From contig MVGU01001159.1 in assembly GCA_002005505.1 (NCBI GenBank), positions 122,501 to 157,500 of the forward strand: DNA of 35,000 bases, read 5' to 3'. The DNA is from Botryococcus braunii. Its lineage: Eukaryota > Chlorophyta > Trebouxiophyceae. Of this stretch, positions 18,680-28,262 are shown in pieces (positions within the stretch are counted from its first letter, which is position 1; each line of letters begins with the position of its first letter). A model generated the notes under the pieces. The model saw only the letters and a list, made by a program, of their open reading frames with translations, made no database searches and was not told the origin of the DNA. A program made the translations under genes and the position numbers.

Positions 18680-18883
18680 TCTAATAGGTGGTTTGGTCCC
18701 TAGCGGTTTGGTACCGCGTGTACGCGTTGTAGGTGTCTCGAATGTGCCCCTAATGTCGCGAGCATAAGGAACGAGAGGAAGACACAAGAGAAGATAGAGC
18801 ATGAGGTGGATGCCGTCTCTTTGTAACAGACTATTATTGCTATTTCTTGGTCTCCGTGCCATTGTGTGAATTTCCCTGTTACA
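18680..18883 (+). repeat. TR-GAG 3' LTR (204 bp)
   Basis: It begins TCTAATAGG, so the canonical second base G is mutated to C, and ends GTTACA. It is followed by the TSD copy CATGC (18884-18888). Confidence 0.93.
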
Positions 18884-18888
18884 CATGC

Positions 18889-19669
18889 GCTCCACCATTA
18901 CAATCTCTCACCTTTCTCAATGCAGGTGGAAGCAGCAGCTCTCTCTCTCTCCTGGACTCACACCTAGGTACACTACTCTGACTTTCCTGAGCTGCGCCTA
19001 TTGTGTCAGGCTGCACCCCATAAGCATGATTGGCTCCCAGCTCAACTTGGCTACGTGCTTCCCCTGCTGCTGCACTTCTAGCCCACTACTCTCCTCGCTA
19101 ACATCTTCTCCAAGCATAGCCTCCCCTGTCTCAACCTGCCTCTGCAAATCAGGGAGACCTACCAAGGGTGGCTCACTCACAAGTACCTGGCCTGAGCCAG
19201 GGTCATGCATGGGGACCCCTACTGAGTCCCTCCTAGCCTGGCGCTGTTCATAACGCTGATCCCTTGTGAGGGTGGTTCCTGGGGGAAGTCTATGTTGAGA
19301 CTTCCCCTGTAACCTGACCCCCTCCTGCATCTTCTGCAGTTTGTCCAATTGCGAGTGCGCTTCAACACCCCCCTGAGCTAAATTTTGAAGATGGCCCAGC
19401 ACTTACCAGGACTGCTGTGAGGTCTCTGAAGTGGCAGGGGAACCATCCTGGTTGCTGGGGGCTCCAGCCACAGGTCCGACTGAGCTCCTCAGCCTGCTGT
19501 GATCCTCTGGAGAGCTGGCAGTGGTAGCAGGAGATCCAGTGGGCTTGCACTCCACCACTGGGTCATCCTCTGCTTCCCAAAAATTCACGGGAATGGCTGT
19601 TGGTGAGCTGGGGACATTGGAATTGCCTCCCCTGCCCTGCGAGGACGCTCCTGAGAGCCATTGAGAGGA
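18889..19669 (-). pseudogene. Copia linker between integrase and RT
   Basis: A low-complexity coding stretch follows the integrase in the same frame after a TGA at 19670. It includes NFWEAEDDPVVECKPTGS and LPPGTTLTRDQRYEQRQARR. It carries a TAA at 19403 and a TAG at 18998, where the frame also shifts. Near 18889 the shifted frame joins across the TR-GAG insertion to the SRSSRERVGE segment at 6304. Confidence 0.7.
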
Positions 19670-20677
19670 TCAAGGTTGCACCTTAGACATACCCACTCTC
19701 TCCCCCCCTCTCAAATGCTCAAGGAATGTAACGTCCCTGCTCTCTTTCCATACACCATTGCCTACGTACACTCTATAGGCCTTAGACTGTGGGCAATACC
19801 CAGTGAACATGCCTGGAATGGTCTTTGGTCCAAATACAGACCGCTGACCTGGGGGAATGTGAACATGTGCCACACAGCCCCATGTGCGCAAGGAAGCAAC
19901 ATCAGGCTTTACCCGATAGAACATCTCAGTAGGGGTCAGAGGCCTGCCTGTGGTGGGGCCCACGTTGTAAAGCAGGGTGGCAGACTCCAGTGCCTCCTTC
20001 CACAAGGAAGGGTCTGCTGCAGCGTGCACCAACAGGGTCCTTGTGCGCTCCTTCAGAGTCCGATTCATGCGCTCAGCAAGTCCATTTTGCTGAGGCGTGG
20101 ATGGAGCTGAGGTCTCCATTTTAGTGCCCTGCTGAGCACAAAATTCTTTGAACTGCTGATTCAGAAATTCTGTCCCTCCATCAGATCTCACACACTTCAC
20201 CACTTTCTCATGAAATGTCTGCCAGTACTTCAAGAGCTCAATGAGGGCCTTGGGAATGGCTTCTTTCGACTTCACTGCCAATGAGGCTATCAGATGGAAT
20301 TTTTCATCAACCACAGTAACCCAAAAACGCTCTCCCGTGATGGCAGCTGGTGAAATGGGCCCCACAGTGTCCACATGCACTCTATCTAACACACTCTCTG
20401 CAGGCCTAGAGGAAGCTGGAAAGGGGGGGCGAGAATGTTTCCCTTGTATACATGACTCACACTGGGGAGAACACTCTGAGCATGGAGCAAGGGACACATT
20501 GATCCCAGTCACCAGATCTTCGTTGTCCAACCTTGTCAGACTCTTAACCCCAGGATGACCCAACCTTGCATGCCACAGTAGTCTATCTATACACACGTGC
20601 CCTTTCCTGGCATGATACGAGGCAACATGAGGACTGGACTGTGGCTGCGCATCATGCTGGCTCTTGACTGGACACAC
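19670..20677 (-). pseudogene. Copia integrase
   Basis: The enzyme that inserts copia DNA. The HHCC region is visible as WHARLGHPG ... CESCIQGKHSRPPF. The catalytic core is visible as VHVDTVGPI, VRSDGGTEFL and TPQQNGLAERMNRTLKERTR, giving the DDE residues. The C-terminal region contains LRTWGCVAHVHIP and GMFTGYCPQSKAYRVY, typical of copia. The frame is open, but it is joined to the protease frame only through a frameshift at a run of nine A (20685-20693) and is closed early by a TGA at 19670. Confidence 0.9.
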
Positions 20678-21332
20678 CCATTCTAAAAAAAAACAGCCCT
20701 CGCTCTCTGGCTATCTGACCAGACCAGCCTGCTGGGCCTTTCATGGTCGTGTACCCACCTGCACTGTCAGTGAGGAATGATGCTCCATCCTGAATGGCTC
20801 CTGTGACAGAAATCAGATTAGTGTGTGCAGTGGGCACACACTGCACATTATGCAGCCAAAACACCTCTTGTCTGGCATTGACCAGACACACAGACCCAGT
20901 TGCAACTATCCCTCCTTTGGCGTCAGAAGTGGCCAAATGAAGAGGGAGGGGTTGGGCATGCATGACTGGGTTGTGTAGTAAAGACAGATCATTTACAAGG
21001 TGCACCGATGCACCACTATCTATCAGCCACGAGGTACTGCAAGCCCCATGAGACGTAGGGGTAAGCACATTCAACGACACGAACATAGGCTCACCAGCAC
21101 CTGGAGGAGGTGGTGGTGGGAGATGCCAGCCTGGGAAGAAGGGGAAGATAGTGGACACAGATCCAGGAGCATGTGAGGTTGACACGGGAGGGCCTCCTTT
21201 GGATTGGCCAGCATCCCACCAGCTGGCTTGTTGCTGAGGAGCTCCAGTGCCCCACCACGCAGCTGGGCCCGCACTTGCAGCTTGCATTGTGCCATGTAGA
21301 GCGTGCAGCCTCTTCAGATCCAGGCACTCCCT
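20652..21332 (-). pseudogene. Copia protease
   Basis: The aspartic protease that cuts the copia polyprotein. The active-site motif is WLIDSGASVHLVND, and VATGSVCL and NVQCVPTAHTNLISV lie downstream as in other copia proteases. It begins directly after a TAG in the gag zinc knuckle. A frameshift at the nine-A run adds a spurious tail ending at 20652. Confidence 0.87.
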
Positions 21333-21553
21333 CTAGAAATGTCCCGTCCTCTTGCAGAAGCGACACGCCAGTTCCTCCTTGGGCCTCCTGCCACGTCCAG
21401 ACCCTCGCCCCCTGCCTCCAGCGTTGTGAGCAGAAGGGCCATAGGGGGCCTGACCATCAGCAGGTGCTCCAGCTCCCACTCCTGGTGCTGCTCCAGCGCC
21501 CGGTGCAGCTCCAGCGCCTTGGGGAGGCCCAGGGATTCCACCCTGAGCTGGCA
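21333..21553 (-). pseudogene. Copia gag, C-terminal part with interrupted zinc knuckle
   Basis: This continues the copia gag after the chromovirus insertion. It has a Gly/Ala/Pro-rich repeat (QGAGAAPGAGAAPGVGAGAP), an RG-rich basic tract (GGRGRGSGRGRR), then a CCHC knuckle CRFCKRTGHF that is cut by a TAG at 21333. The rest of the knuckle (RECLDLKRLH) lies in the same frame beyond the stop. Confidence 0.85.
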
Positions 21554-21558
21554 CGGCT

Positions 21559-21846
21559 TGTAGTACTCAGCAATGCAAGGGAAGAGAAAGGGAATAATAG
21601 TTGAGACACGGAGCTCGTTACAAGTAAGATTACTCTCTGAGTCAGTAATCAATGCCCAATGCCATAGCATGGCGCCCTACTTCCCTCCATAGGCTCGGGC
21701 GAGTACCCCCCCGATAGGAGGTACATAGGAGCCAGCTAGGAATATCCCGCCAAGAGCCGGTGGAGCACTTGTAACGGGTAACGAGTAGAATCCCCACATG
21801 TCACAGGCGGAAGCTATGACTACAGCAATACGAGGAGACCGTTACA
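21559..21846 (-). repeat. Chromovirus 3' LTR (288 bp)
   Basis: TGTAGTACTC ... ACCGTTACA on the plus strand, identical to 27975-28262 by eye. Confidence 0.95.
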
Positions 21847-21859
21847 TCTCCCCCCCCTT
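21847..21859 (-). promoter_or_regulatory. Chromovirus polypurine tract
   Basis: AAGGGGGGGGAGA on the minus strand, directly adjacent to the 3' LTR. Confidence 0.85.
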
Positions 21860-22350
21860 AAGTCGCGTCCCCCCTTCGGTAACTGCCTGAAATGGGCACT
21901 AACGGGATACAAATGGCAGTACGACTGAAGCTGTACATGTCCCATACCATGACAACCTAGCCAGGGACTTGTGAATGCGACATGTCTACACGTGCACGGC
22001 ACGTTCACGTGCACGGTGCTGTAATTCGTTAGCTACCGAGGGAAATCAGTAAGGGAACGACCCTTACTGCCATGACACAGGGTTAAATTACTGGGGTGTA
22101 CTACTCCTACACAACCAGGGCTTCAGCCCACTTCAGTCCGGAATTTCCCATTTGGGTGATCTCCTGAAGTGCTGCGAGCCAAATAAAGATGGTGCGCTTC
22201 CATCTTGGTTCACCTTGGGAACCATGTTATGCCTCACATTTGGGCATGCGAGCGTGGATTTGATCAGGATCCACGCTGAGTCTGGGTTGTCCGTGCTGCA
22301 GGAACGACGGCGTCCCGTGATGTCCCTGGTCACGTGCCAACCCAAGGTCA

Positions 22351-22386
<36 letters not shown>

Positions 22387-22463
22387 ACTCGGCAACGTTT
22401 GCCAAATCCTTGAGACACACAGAGAGGGTCCCCAGTAAGGATTCCCGGATGCCCTTGGATGCC
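21860..22463 (-). other. Chromovirus 3' untranslated region with poly(A) tract
   Basis: About 600 bases after the pol stop with no supportable gene. Positions 22353-22385 are 33 T on the plus strand, a pure poly(A) run in the element's sense strand, about 80 bases after the stop codon. Confidence 0.75.
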
Positions 22464-25400
22464 CTACCCCTCCCAGCTATCAAGCCCGTGAGAGAGTTTG
22501 TAGGGTGACAAAAGGCTATCACAAGTACCTACCAAGTTGCTCTCTGGCTCCCAAGAGTTATGCTCTGCGCCATATCCTTCCCATTTGATGAGGTATTTGA
22601 AAGTAGGTTTCCCTTTCCTACTCCCGGTTTTCATGTGGGCCAAGATGGCCTCAACCTCATAATTGACTTCCCCATCAATGATAAGTGGCAAGGGAGGAGG
22701 GGGGTTCCGTCCCGGAACGTACTTCCGCAAGGAAGATACATGTATAACATTGTGCCATTTCACATGGGATGGAAAGGAGAGCTTGTAGGCAACAGGGCTG
22801 ATGACTTTGACAATTGAGAAAGGGCCAATCCACTTGGGTAGCAATTTTCTGCACAGTGTGGATTTCAGGCCAGCGTTTCGGGTCGAAAACAACACTTTAT
22901 CACCCACAGCAAAAGAAATGTCCCGTCTGCCCTTATTGTAATGTTTTTGCTGTGCCTCTTGTGCTAAAGCAATATGCTTCTTTGCATCCTCCCAAGCGAC
23001 AACTCTGTCTTGGGCGGCTTTTAACAATATGTTTGCATCATGCAAATGAGAGGCTAGCAGGGCAGAAGTGCCAGGAGCACTAGGGGGACTTGGCAGATCG
23101 TTTGCTAATGACCCGGGGACTCGGGGATGCCTGCCAAAATTGACAAAGAAGGGTGTTGATTTGATGCTGTGTTGGTATGCGTTATTGATTGCAAGTTGCG
23201 CTGCAGGGATAAAGGTGTCCCAGTCAGAACCCCTTGGGTTCACAAAGTGTCTTAGCATGTCTTCCACTACCCTATTCATGCGTTCAGTTTGTCCATCCGT
23301 CTGAGGATGGTAAGGTGAGGACATGCACTGTTTGATCCCAATGGATTTACACCAGGTTTGAAACCACTGGGATGTGAAACGAGGGTCCCTATCAGAAATC
23401 AGTGTTTCGGGTACCCCAAAGATGCTGAACACAGCAGTAGAGAGGAGGCGCGCTACATCCTCTGCCGAACAATGAAAATCACAAGGGACCAATCTACACA
23501 TCTTGGTGAGACGGTCTACCACCACCAAAAGGGCATTATGACCATCATTCGTGGGTGGTAGGCAAGTGATAAAATCAAATGAGAGTGAATTCCAGGGCTT
23601 ATCTGGGATTGGAAGAGGCCGGAGTAGGCCTTTTGGGCCGGCTGTGTCGGGTTTGTTGCGTTGGCAGCTGTCACAGCTGGAAATGAAACGTTTGACGTCC
23701 CCAACCATGCCTGGCCATGTAAAATGGCGCTGTAAGACTTCCAAAGTCCTCTTACTTCCCATGTGCCCATATGAAGGTGTGTCATGAAATTCTGCGATGA
23801 GCCCACACTTCACTTCAGTGTCACAGGGTACCACGATGCGTTGGTGCCCTTGCTTCACCGTCTTCCACCAAAATCCATCATGAAACTTCAATTTATCAGT
23901 TGTAGAGGTCATCGAGAACTTAGGGTCTTTCTGATAAGCCCTTTTAAGTTTGTCAAGCAGGGGTGGGTCTGGAAGTTGCAGCTCACTTGGAAAATGTATG
24001 CTGTGGGAACGGAATTTCCCCGAAAGGTGTTGGTTCAACTCATTTGGTATACTGAAGCCTAAATCACTTGAAAAAACTTCACATTCTACCGTTGTGGGGT
24101 GGGACTGAACTTGCAGGTCGTTAGACTGCAGGTGACTCGCACAACCGGGTACCGTTACAGGTAAGTTCGGTTTCGAATGAGAAATAGACTTATCTTGAAA
24201 TAAGATGGTGTTCTCAAATGGCGCGGAAGTAACCGGACCACTCTGTTGTCCCGAAAGCGTTGCATGATCGAGATCCGCAGCTCGGGCCTGTGCGCGAGTA
24301 AACGCCGCGAGAATGTGTTGCCTGTGCTCCGCAACAGTATTCAAAAGGTTAGAGCATCTTGACAAGGGATCAGCCACATTTGTGTGTCCAGGCTCGTACT
24401 TCCAGCTGAAGTGGAACCTTTGCAGAGTTTCATACCACCTTGCTTGCCTCCTGCTCAGAACAGGAGTGCCTTGAAAGAAAGTATTTGGATGATGATCTGT
24501 GATAATAGTAAGACCGTCACAACCTTCAAGGTAATGTCTCCAAGCTTTCAGCGCATATATGGTGGCACACAATTCCTGCTCAGACACTGAATAGTTCATT
24601 TCTGCTGCAGAGAAACGCTTAGACAAGTATGCAATGGGTTTGTCATTCTGCAATAAAACTGCACCCATCCCAAATCCAGAAGCATCTGTGACAAGAGTGT
24701 AAGGGAGAGAGGGGTCAGGCGCTTGGAGAATTGGCGCTTCAGTAAGGGCCGTCTTCAGCCCTTCAAATCCCTCGTGGCATGCAATGGTCCATCTAAATAC
24801 TGCATGCTTCTTGGTGAGATTGACGAGGGGGAGCGCTAGTGCAGAGAAGCCCTGCACAAATCTCCTGAAGAAATTGCAAAGCCCCAAAAATGCGCGCACT
24901 TCAGTAACATTTGAAGGGATAGGCCAATCTTTGACAGCAGGAATTTTTGCAGGATCCGGTTTAATGCCCTCGGGCCCCACATAGTATCCTAAAAATAGGG
25001 TCCAATCTTCCATGAATGAGCACTTGGAGAGTTTCAAATAGAAACGATTGTCTCTGAGAAGTTGGAAAACAAGTTGCAGATGCTTAAGATGTTCCTCTTT
25101 GGTCTTACTATATATCATGATGTCATCTAGATAGATGACTACAAATTTATGAAGATACTTGGCAAATACTCTGTTCATTGCTGTTTGAAAGGTGGCTGGA
25201 GCGTTAGACAGGCCAAATGGCAACACTTTAAACTGAAATTGGCCCATATGAGTTTTAAAAGAGGTTTTTGGGACATCACTATCATCAATTCTCAACTGAT
25301 GGTACCCACTATGGAGGTCCAAGGACGTAAAGTATTTAGCACCAGCAAGCTCATCTAAGGTTTCATCTAACCTGGGTAAGGGTGTGCTATTTTTGATGGT

Positions 25401-27959
25401 GGCACTGTTCAACTTGCGATAATCCACCACCATGCGCAAAGACCCATCCTTTTTCTCAACTAACAAAACAGGGGCAGAAAAAGGGTGGGTACTGTCCTCA
25501 ATCAGGCCCAGAGCCAACAGTTGAAGGATGGTAGCCTCAATTGCAGCTTTTTCCTTTGGAGAATGGCGTGGTGTGTAGCCTGGCTTGATGGGTATGTTGG
25601 GGTCCAGATCAATCACGTGGTGGGTTCCCCTATATGGAGGTAAACCGGCAGGCAAGGACTCTGGAAACAAATCTTCAAACTCCCGGAGGAGGTCAGCAAT
25701 CAAAGGATTTATAGAGGACAAGCGTTGATGAAGATCACTAGGACCATTCAAGTTCAAAGCACATAAAACTGATCCTATGCCTTGGATCGTCTCTGGAGAG
25801 TCCTCTTCAGCTTTAAATACTAATTTGTCTTTGCCGACTTGCAACAAGAAACAACCATCCACAAAGTCCAGCCTTGCACCCATATTTGTGAGCCAGTCTC
25901 TACCAAGATACAAGATATCTCCTGGAAGGTCTGCGACAATGCAAGAAGCTTTCAGGTTTTGTCCCTGAAGTTGGAAAACACATTCATAAATCCCATACAC
26001 ATTCAACTTATGTCCATCCGCAACAGAAGCTTGCAAGGTTCTGTCCGGTGTTCCCAGGCACACGCCAGCCTTGGCAGCAATATGGCTAGGCAGATATGAC
26101 GTAGAAGCTTGCGTATCTAACTTCACATTTATTTGTTGCCCTGCAATAGACCCCGGGGCTGACATGTCAAAAGAGGGTTCGTACTTGGAGGCGAACACAC
26201 GACTGAACTGCGAGTTATCTCTCAACCGGAGTGACTGCTTGGAGCAATCGACTGCATTACGAAGGTCACGAGCAGTTGAATGTGGTTCTAAGATAGATTT
26301 ATTGAGGTTGCTACTGCAAGGCATGTTGCAAGAGACGTCACAACTCGAGGCCAACTGTGTTGCGTTGCCTTGCGATCTTGCGGAAAGAGCACAAAGATGA
26401 GGGGAAGCTACCTTATTCTCCCTCAGATATTGAAAAGCCGTGCGACGGCGCTTATTATCGTGGCCATGGTTGCCATTGTTGGAGTTTGCTTGGTTGTTGT
26501 TCGGCGTGGTAGGTCCGTCAGCTTGCCAGTGACGATTGTGGTTGAAGCCACCACGATTTTGATAAGATCCCCGGTGAGTCGAGCCTCCCCGAGGAGTGAA
26601 GCCTCCCCTCGTTGATGGACCATAACGAGTATGGCCATTACCTGCGTGCGTCCGTGAGTCTTTTGATGGTTTGGCTGTGCTTTCCAAACCAAAACGGGAG
26701 GTGCGTAGAGCACGCAATACATCCACGAGTTTGACAGAGGTCGTAAAATCGAACTTTGCAGTCAACATGGCGCACATGCGTCCAGGTAAGATGTCATATA
26801 AATGCTTTACATGGTCCTCGTCAGACCTGCGTGACCCCAATTTGGTGGCCAAAGATTGGTATTTATGACAAAAGGCAATGAGCCCGCCTTTTCCGTCAAA
26901 TTCTTTTAACGTAAGGGAATCCAGTTGTTCCCCCAAGTGGACGGCATTGTGAGAAACGTCCACAAATGCATTGGTCAGTAAATCACATGTTTCTGACCAC
27001 GTTAAAGGTCGTTTAACAGATTCCATCGTAGCGTGTACCAAATCAAGAGCGTCACCACTCAAATGATTGAAAAGTAATGTTCCCCATTCTGATTCAAGAG
27101 GTTGAGATACTCCCAATTGTGTACACAAGTATGCACGTATCTGTGTTAAAAACAAAGAGATAGAAGCACCTTCGAGCGCGCCAGTGAATTTCTCGGGTGG
27201 CGGGAGCATCTTATCACTGTACCTGTGCTTGTATGTCTTCGGAATTTGCATTTCAGTATTCATCAAAGGTATTGTGGGTTCTAAAGCATCCAAATTGAAA
27301 GGCAAAGACATCGGTGGGGGTGTACCCGTACGGTCCGCGCCAGTCAGCATGAGGCGCCTCTCCTGGCTATTTAGTGATAGCCACGTTTTAATGGAAACCG
27401 CCGCTGGTTTTGTGGTTAGTGCTACATGATATAAATCTTCTTTCGTAAACAGGTCAATCAGCTTCGGTGCTCCCAGCTCTGTCTCCATGGGCACGGGTTC
27501 CACAGGTGGCACAGGTCCAACAGGAACAACATTCGACGTAGGGGAGGGACCTTCCTCATTACCATTGTCGTCCCAATCATAATCACCTACTGTTCGTGTC
27601 AGCCAGTCTTCGTAAATGCCCTGGGCCGCTGCGACCCAGCCCGCGAAGTTGGCGGTATCCACTCCGCTGAGATGGTCCGTCATAATTCGCTCACACAATT
27701 CGTGATCATCTTTGTCCTTAAACGCTTCAAGTTCCTTAAACTTATCGGCCCAGTGAGCAAAAATTCGAGAATTGTTGACGATTGCTAACAAGAGCACTTC
27801 GTGTTGGGGTAAATACTCATGTGTGTGCGATAAAAAATGAACCAGATCTTTCCTAAATGGACATCTAATGTCCGAAGATTCAATTGCAGATTTGACAGCG
27901 GCTAAGAAATCAGCGGAAAAAACGATGTTGGTATTAACATCAGAGGTTGTCGTAGCCAT
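22464..27959 (-). CDS. Chromovirus Gag-Pol polyprotein (1831 aa)
   Basis: All enzymes for copying and integrating the element are in one frame. The start is the ATG at 27959 (MATTTSDVNT), because the frame upstream lies in the LTR. Gag covers roughly residues 1-500 and ends in an RGG-rich basic tract (about 455-510) with no CCHC knuckle. A protease-like motif near 615 reads KLDTQASTSYL, with Gln where Gly is usual. RT has LRMVVDYRKLN, LPFGLSNAPATFQ and YLDDIMIYSK (about 945). RNase H has LVTDASGFGMGAVL and NVADPLSR. Integrase has HDTPSYGHMG ... CDSCQ (about 1390-1425), then the DDE residues at about 1461, 1523 and 1559 (35 residues between the last two). GPF is near 1716. A chromodomain (YEVEAIL, YLIKWEGY, NSWEPESNL) spans about 1763-1815. 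Confidence 0.95.
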   Translation of the reverse strand: MATTTSDVNTNIVFSADFLAAVKSAIESSDIRCPFRKDLVHFLSHTHEYLPQHEVLLLAIVNNSRIFAHWADKFKELEAFKDKDDHELCERIMTDHLSGVDTANFAGWVAAAQGIYEDWLTRTVGDYDWDDNGNEEGPSPTSNVVPVGPVPPVEPVPMETELGAPKLIDLFTKEDLYHVALTTKPAAVSIKTWLSLNSQERRLMLTGADRTGTPPPMSLPFNLDALEPTIPLMNTEMQIPKTYKHRYSDKMLPPPEKFTGALEGASISLFLTQIRAYLCTQLGVSQPLESEWGTLLFNHLSGDALDLVHATMESVKRPLTWSETCDLLTNAFVDVSHNAVHLGEQLDSLTLKEFDGKGGLIAFCHKYQSLATKLGSRRSDEDHVKHLYDILPGRMCAMLTAKFDFTTSVKLVDVLRALRTSRFGLESTAKPSKDSRTHAGNGHTRYGPSTRGGFTPRGGSTHRGSYQNRGGFNHNRHWQADGPTTPNNNQANSNNGNHGHDNKRRRTAFQYLRENKVASPHLCALSARSQGNATQLASSCDVSCNMPCSSNLNKSILEPHSTARDLRNAVDCSKQSLRLRDNSQFSRVFASKYEPSFDMSAPGSIAGQQINVKLDTQASTSYLPSHIAAKAGVCLGTPDRTLQASVADGHKLNVYGIYECVFQLQGQNLKASCIVADLPGDILYLGRDWLTNMGARLDFVDGCFLLQVGKDKLVFKAEEDSPETIQGIGSVLCALNLNGPSDLHQRLSSINPLIADLLREFEDLFPESLPAGLPPYRGTHHVIDLDPNIPIKPGYTPRHSPKEKAAIEATILQLLALGLIEDSTHPFSAPVLLVEKKDGSLRMVVDYRKLNSATIKNSTPLPRLDETLDELAGAKYFTSLDLHSGYHQLRIDDSDVPKTSFKTHMGQFQFKVLPFGLSNAPATFQTAMNRVFAKYLHKFVVIYLDDIMIYSKTKEEHLKHLQLVFQLLRDNRFYLKLSKCSFMEDWTLFLGYYVGPEGIKPDPAKIPAVKDWPIPSNVTEVRAFLGLCNFFRRFVQGFSALALPLVNLTKKHAVFRWTIACHEGFEGLKTALTEAPILQAPDPSLPYTLVTDASGFGMGAVLLQNDKPIAYLSKRFSAAEMNYSVSEQELCATIYALKAWRHYLEGCDGLTIITDHHPNTFFQGTPVLSRRQARWYETLQRFHFSWKYEPGHTNVADPLSRCSNLLNTVAEHRQHILAAFTRAQARAADLDHATLSGQQSGPVTSAPFENTILFQDKSISHSKPNLPVTVPGCASHLQSNDLQVQSHPTTVECEVFSSDLGFSIPNELNQHLSGKFRSHSIHFPSELQLPDPPLLDKLKRAYQKDPKFSMTSTTDKLKFHDGFWWKTVKQGHQRIVVPCDTEVKCGLIAEFHDTPSYGHMGSKRTLEVLQRHFTWPGMVGDVKRFISSCDSCQRNKPDTAGPKGLLRPLPIPDKPWNSLSFDFITCLPPTNDGHNALLVVVDRLTKMCRLVPCDFHCSAEDVARLLSTAVFSIFGVPETLISDRDPRFTSQWFQTWCKSIGIKQCMSSPYHPQTDGQTERMNRVVEDMLRHFVNPRGSDWDTFIPAAQLAINNAYQHSIKSTPFFVNFGRHPRVPGSLANDLPSPPSAPGTSALLASHLHDANILLKAAQDRVVAWEDAKKHIALAQEAQQKHYNKGRRDISFAVGDKVLFSTRNAGLKSTLCRKLLPKWIGPFSIVKVISPVAYKLSFPSHVKWHNVIHVSSLRKYVPGRNPPPPLPLIIDGEVNYEVEAILAHMKTGSRKGKPTFKYLIKWEGYGAEHNSWEPESNLVGTCDSLLSPYKLSHGLDSWEG

Positions 27960-27972
27960 AACGCCGAAACCA
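27957..27972 (-). promoter_or_regulatory. Chromovirus primer-binding site overlapping the gag start
   Basis: On the minus strand TGGTTTCGGCGT begins two bases after the LTR, and the gag ATG (27959-27957) follows two bases later. The site would pair with a tRNA ending ACGCCGAAACCA. The element therefore has almost no leader outside its LTR. Confidence 0.7.
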
Positions 27973-27974
27973 CT

Positions 27975-28262
27975 TGTAGTACTCAGCAATGCAAGGGAAG
28001 AGAAAGGGAATAATAGTTGAGACACGGAGCTCGTTACAAGTAAGATTACTCTCTGAGTCAGTAATCAATGCCCAATGCCATAGCATGGCGCCCTACTTCC
28101 CTCCATAGGCTCGGGCGAGTACCCCCCCGATAGGAGGTACATAGGAGCCAGCTAGGAATATCCCGCCAAGAGCCGGTGGAGCACTTGTAACGGGTAACGA
28201 GTAGAATCCCCACATGTCACAGGCGGAAGCTATGACTACAGCAATACGAGGAGACCGTTACA
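27975..28262 (-). repeat. Chromovirus 5' LTR (288 bp)
   Basis: Identical by eye to 21559-21846 and followed by the TSD copy CGGCT (28263-28267). It should carry the promoter for the gag-pol transcript. I did not identify a specific TATA box. Confidence 0.95.

Larger units (their letters stand above)
6310..18883 (+). mobile_element. TR-GAG-like non-autonomous LTR element (gag only)
   Basis: It is flanked by CATGC (6305-6309 and 18884-18888). It has 204-bp LTRs, a TGGTATC-type primer site at 6518, one gag gene from 6595 that resumes at 17035, and a polypurine tract directly before the right LTR. No protease, RT or integrase is present. Without the 10.2-kb insertion it would be about 2.3 kb. 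The LTRs differ at five of 204 positions. In published usage such elements with LTRs and gag but no pol are called TR-GAG. They depend on the enzymes of an autonomous partner, and I cannot identify that partner here. Confidence 0.85.
21559..28262 (-). mobile_element. Full-length young Ty3/gypsy chromovirus
   Basis: 6704 bp, flanked by CGGCT (21554-21558 and 28263-28267), with two 288-bp LTRs that I read as identical. It has a primer site directly after the 5' LTR, one uninterrupted gag-pol frame, and a polypurine tract directly before the 3' LTR. It sits in the copia gag, and removing it restores that frame. Identical LTRs indicate a recent insertion, so it may still be active. Confidence 0.95.
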
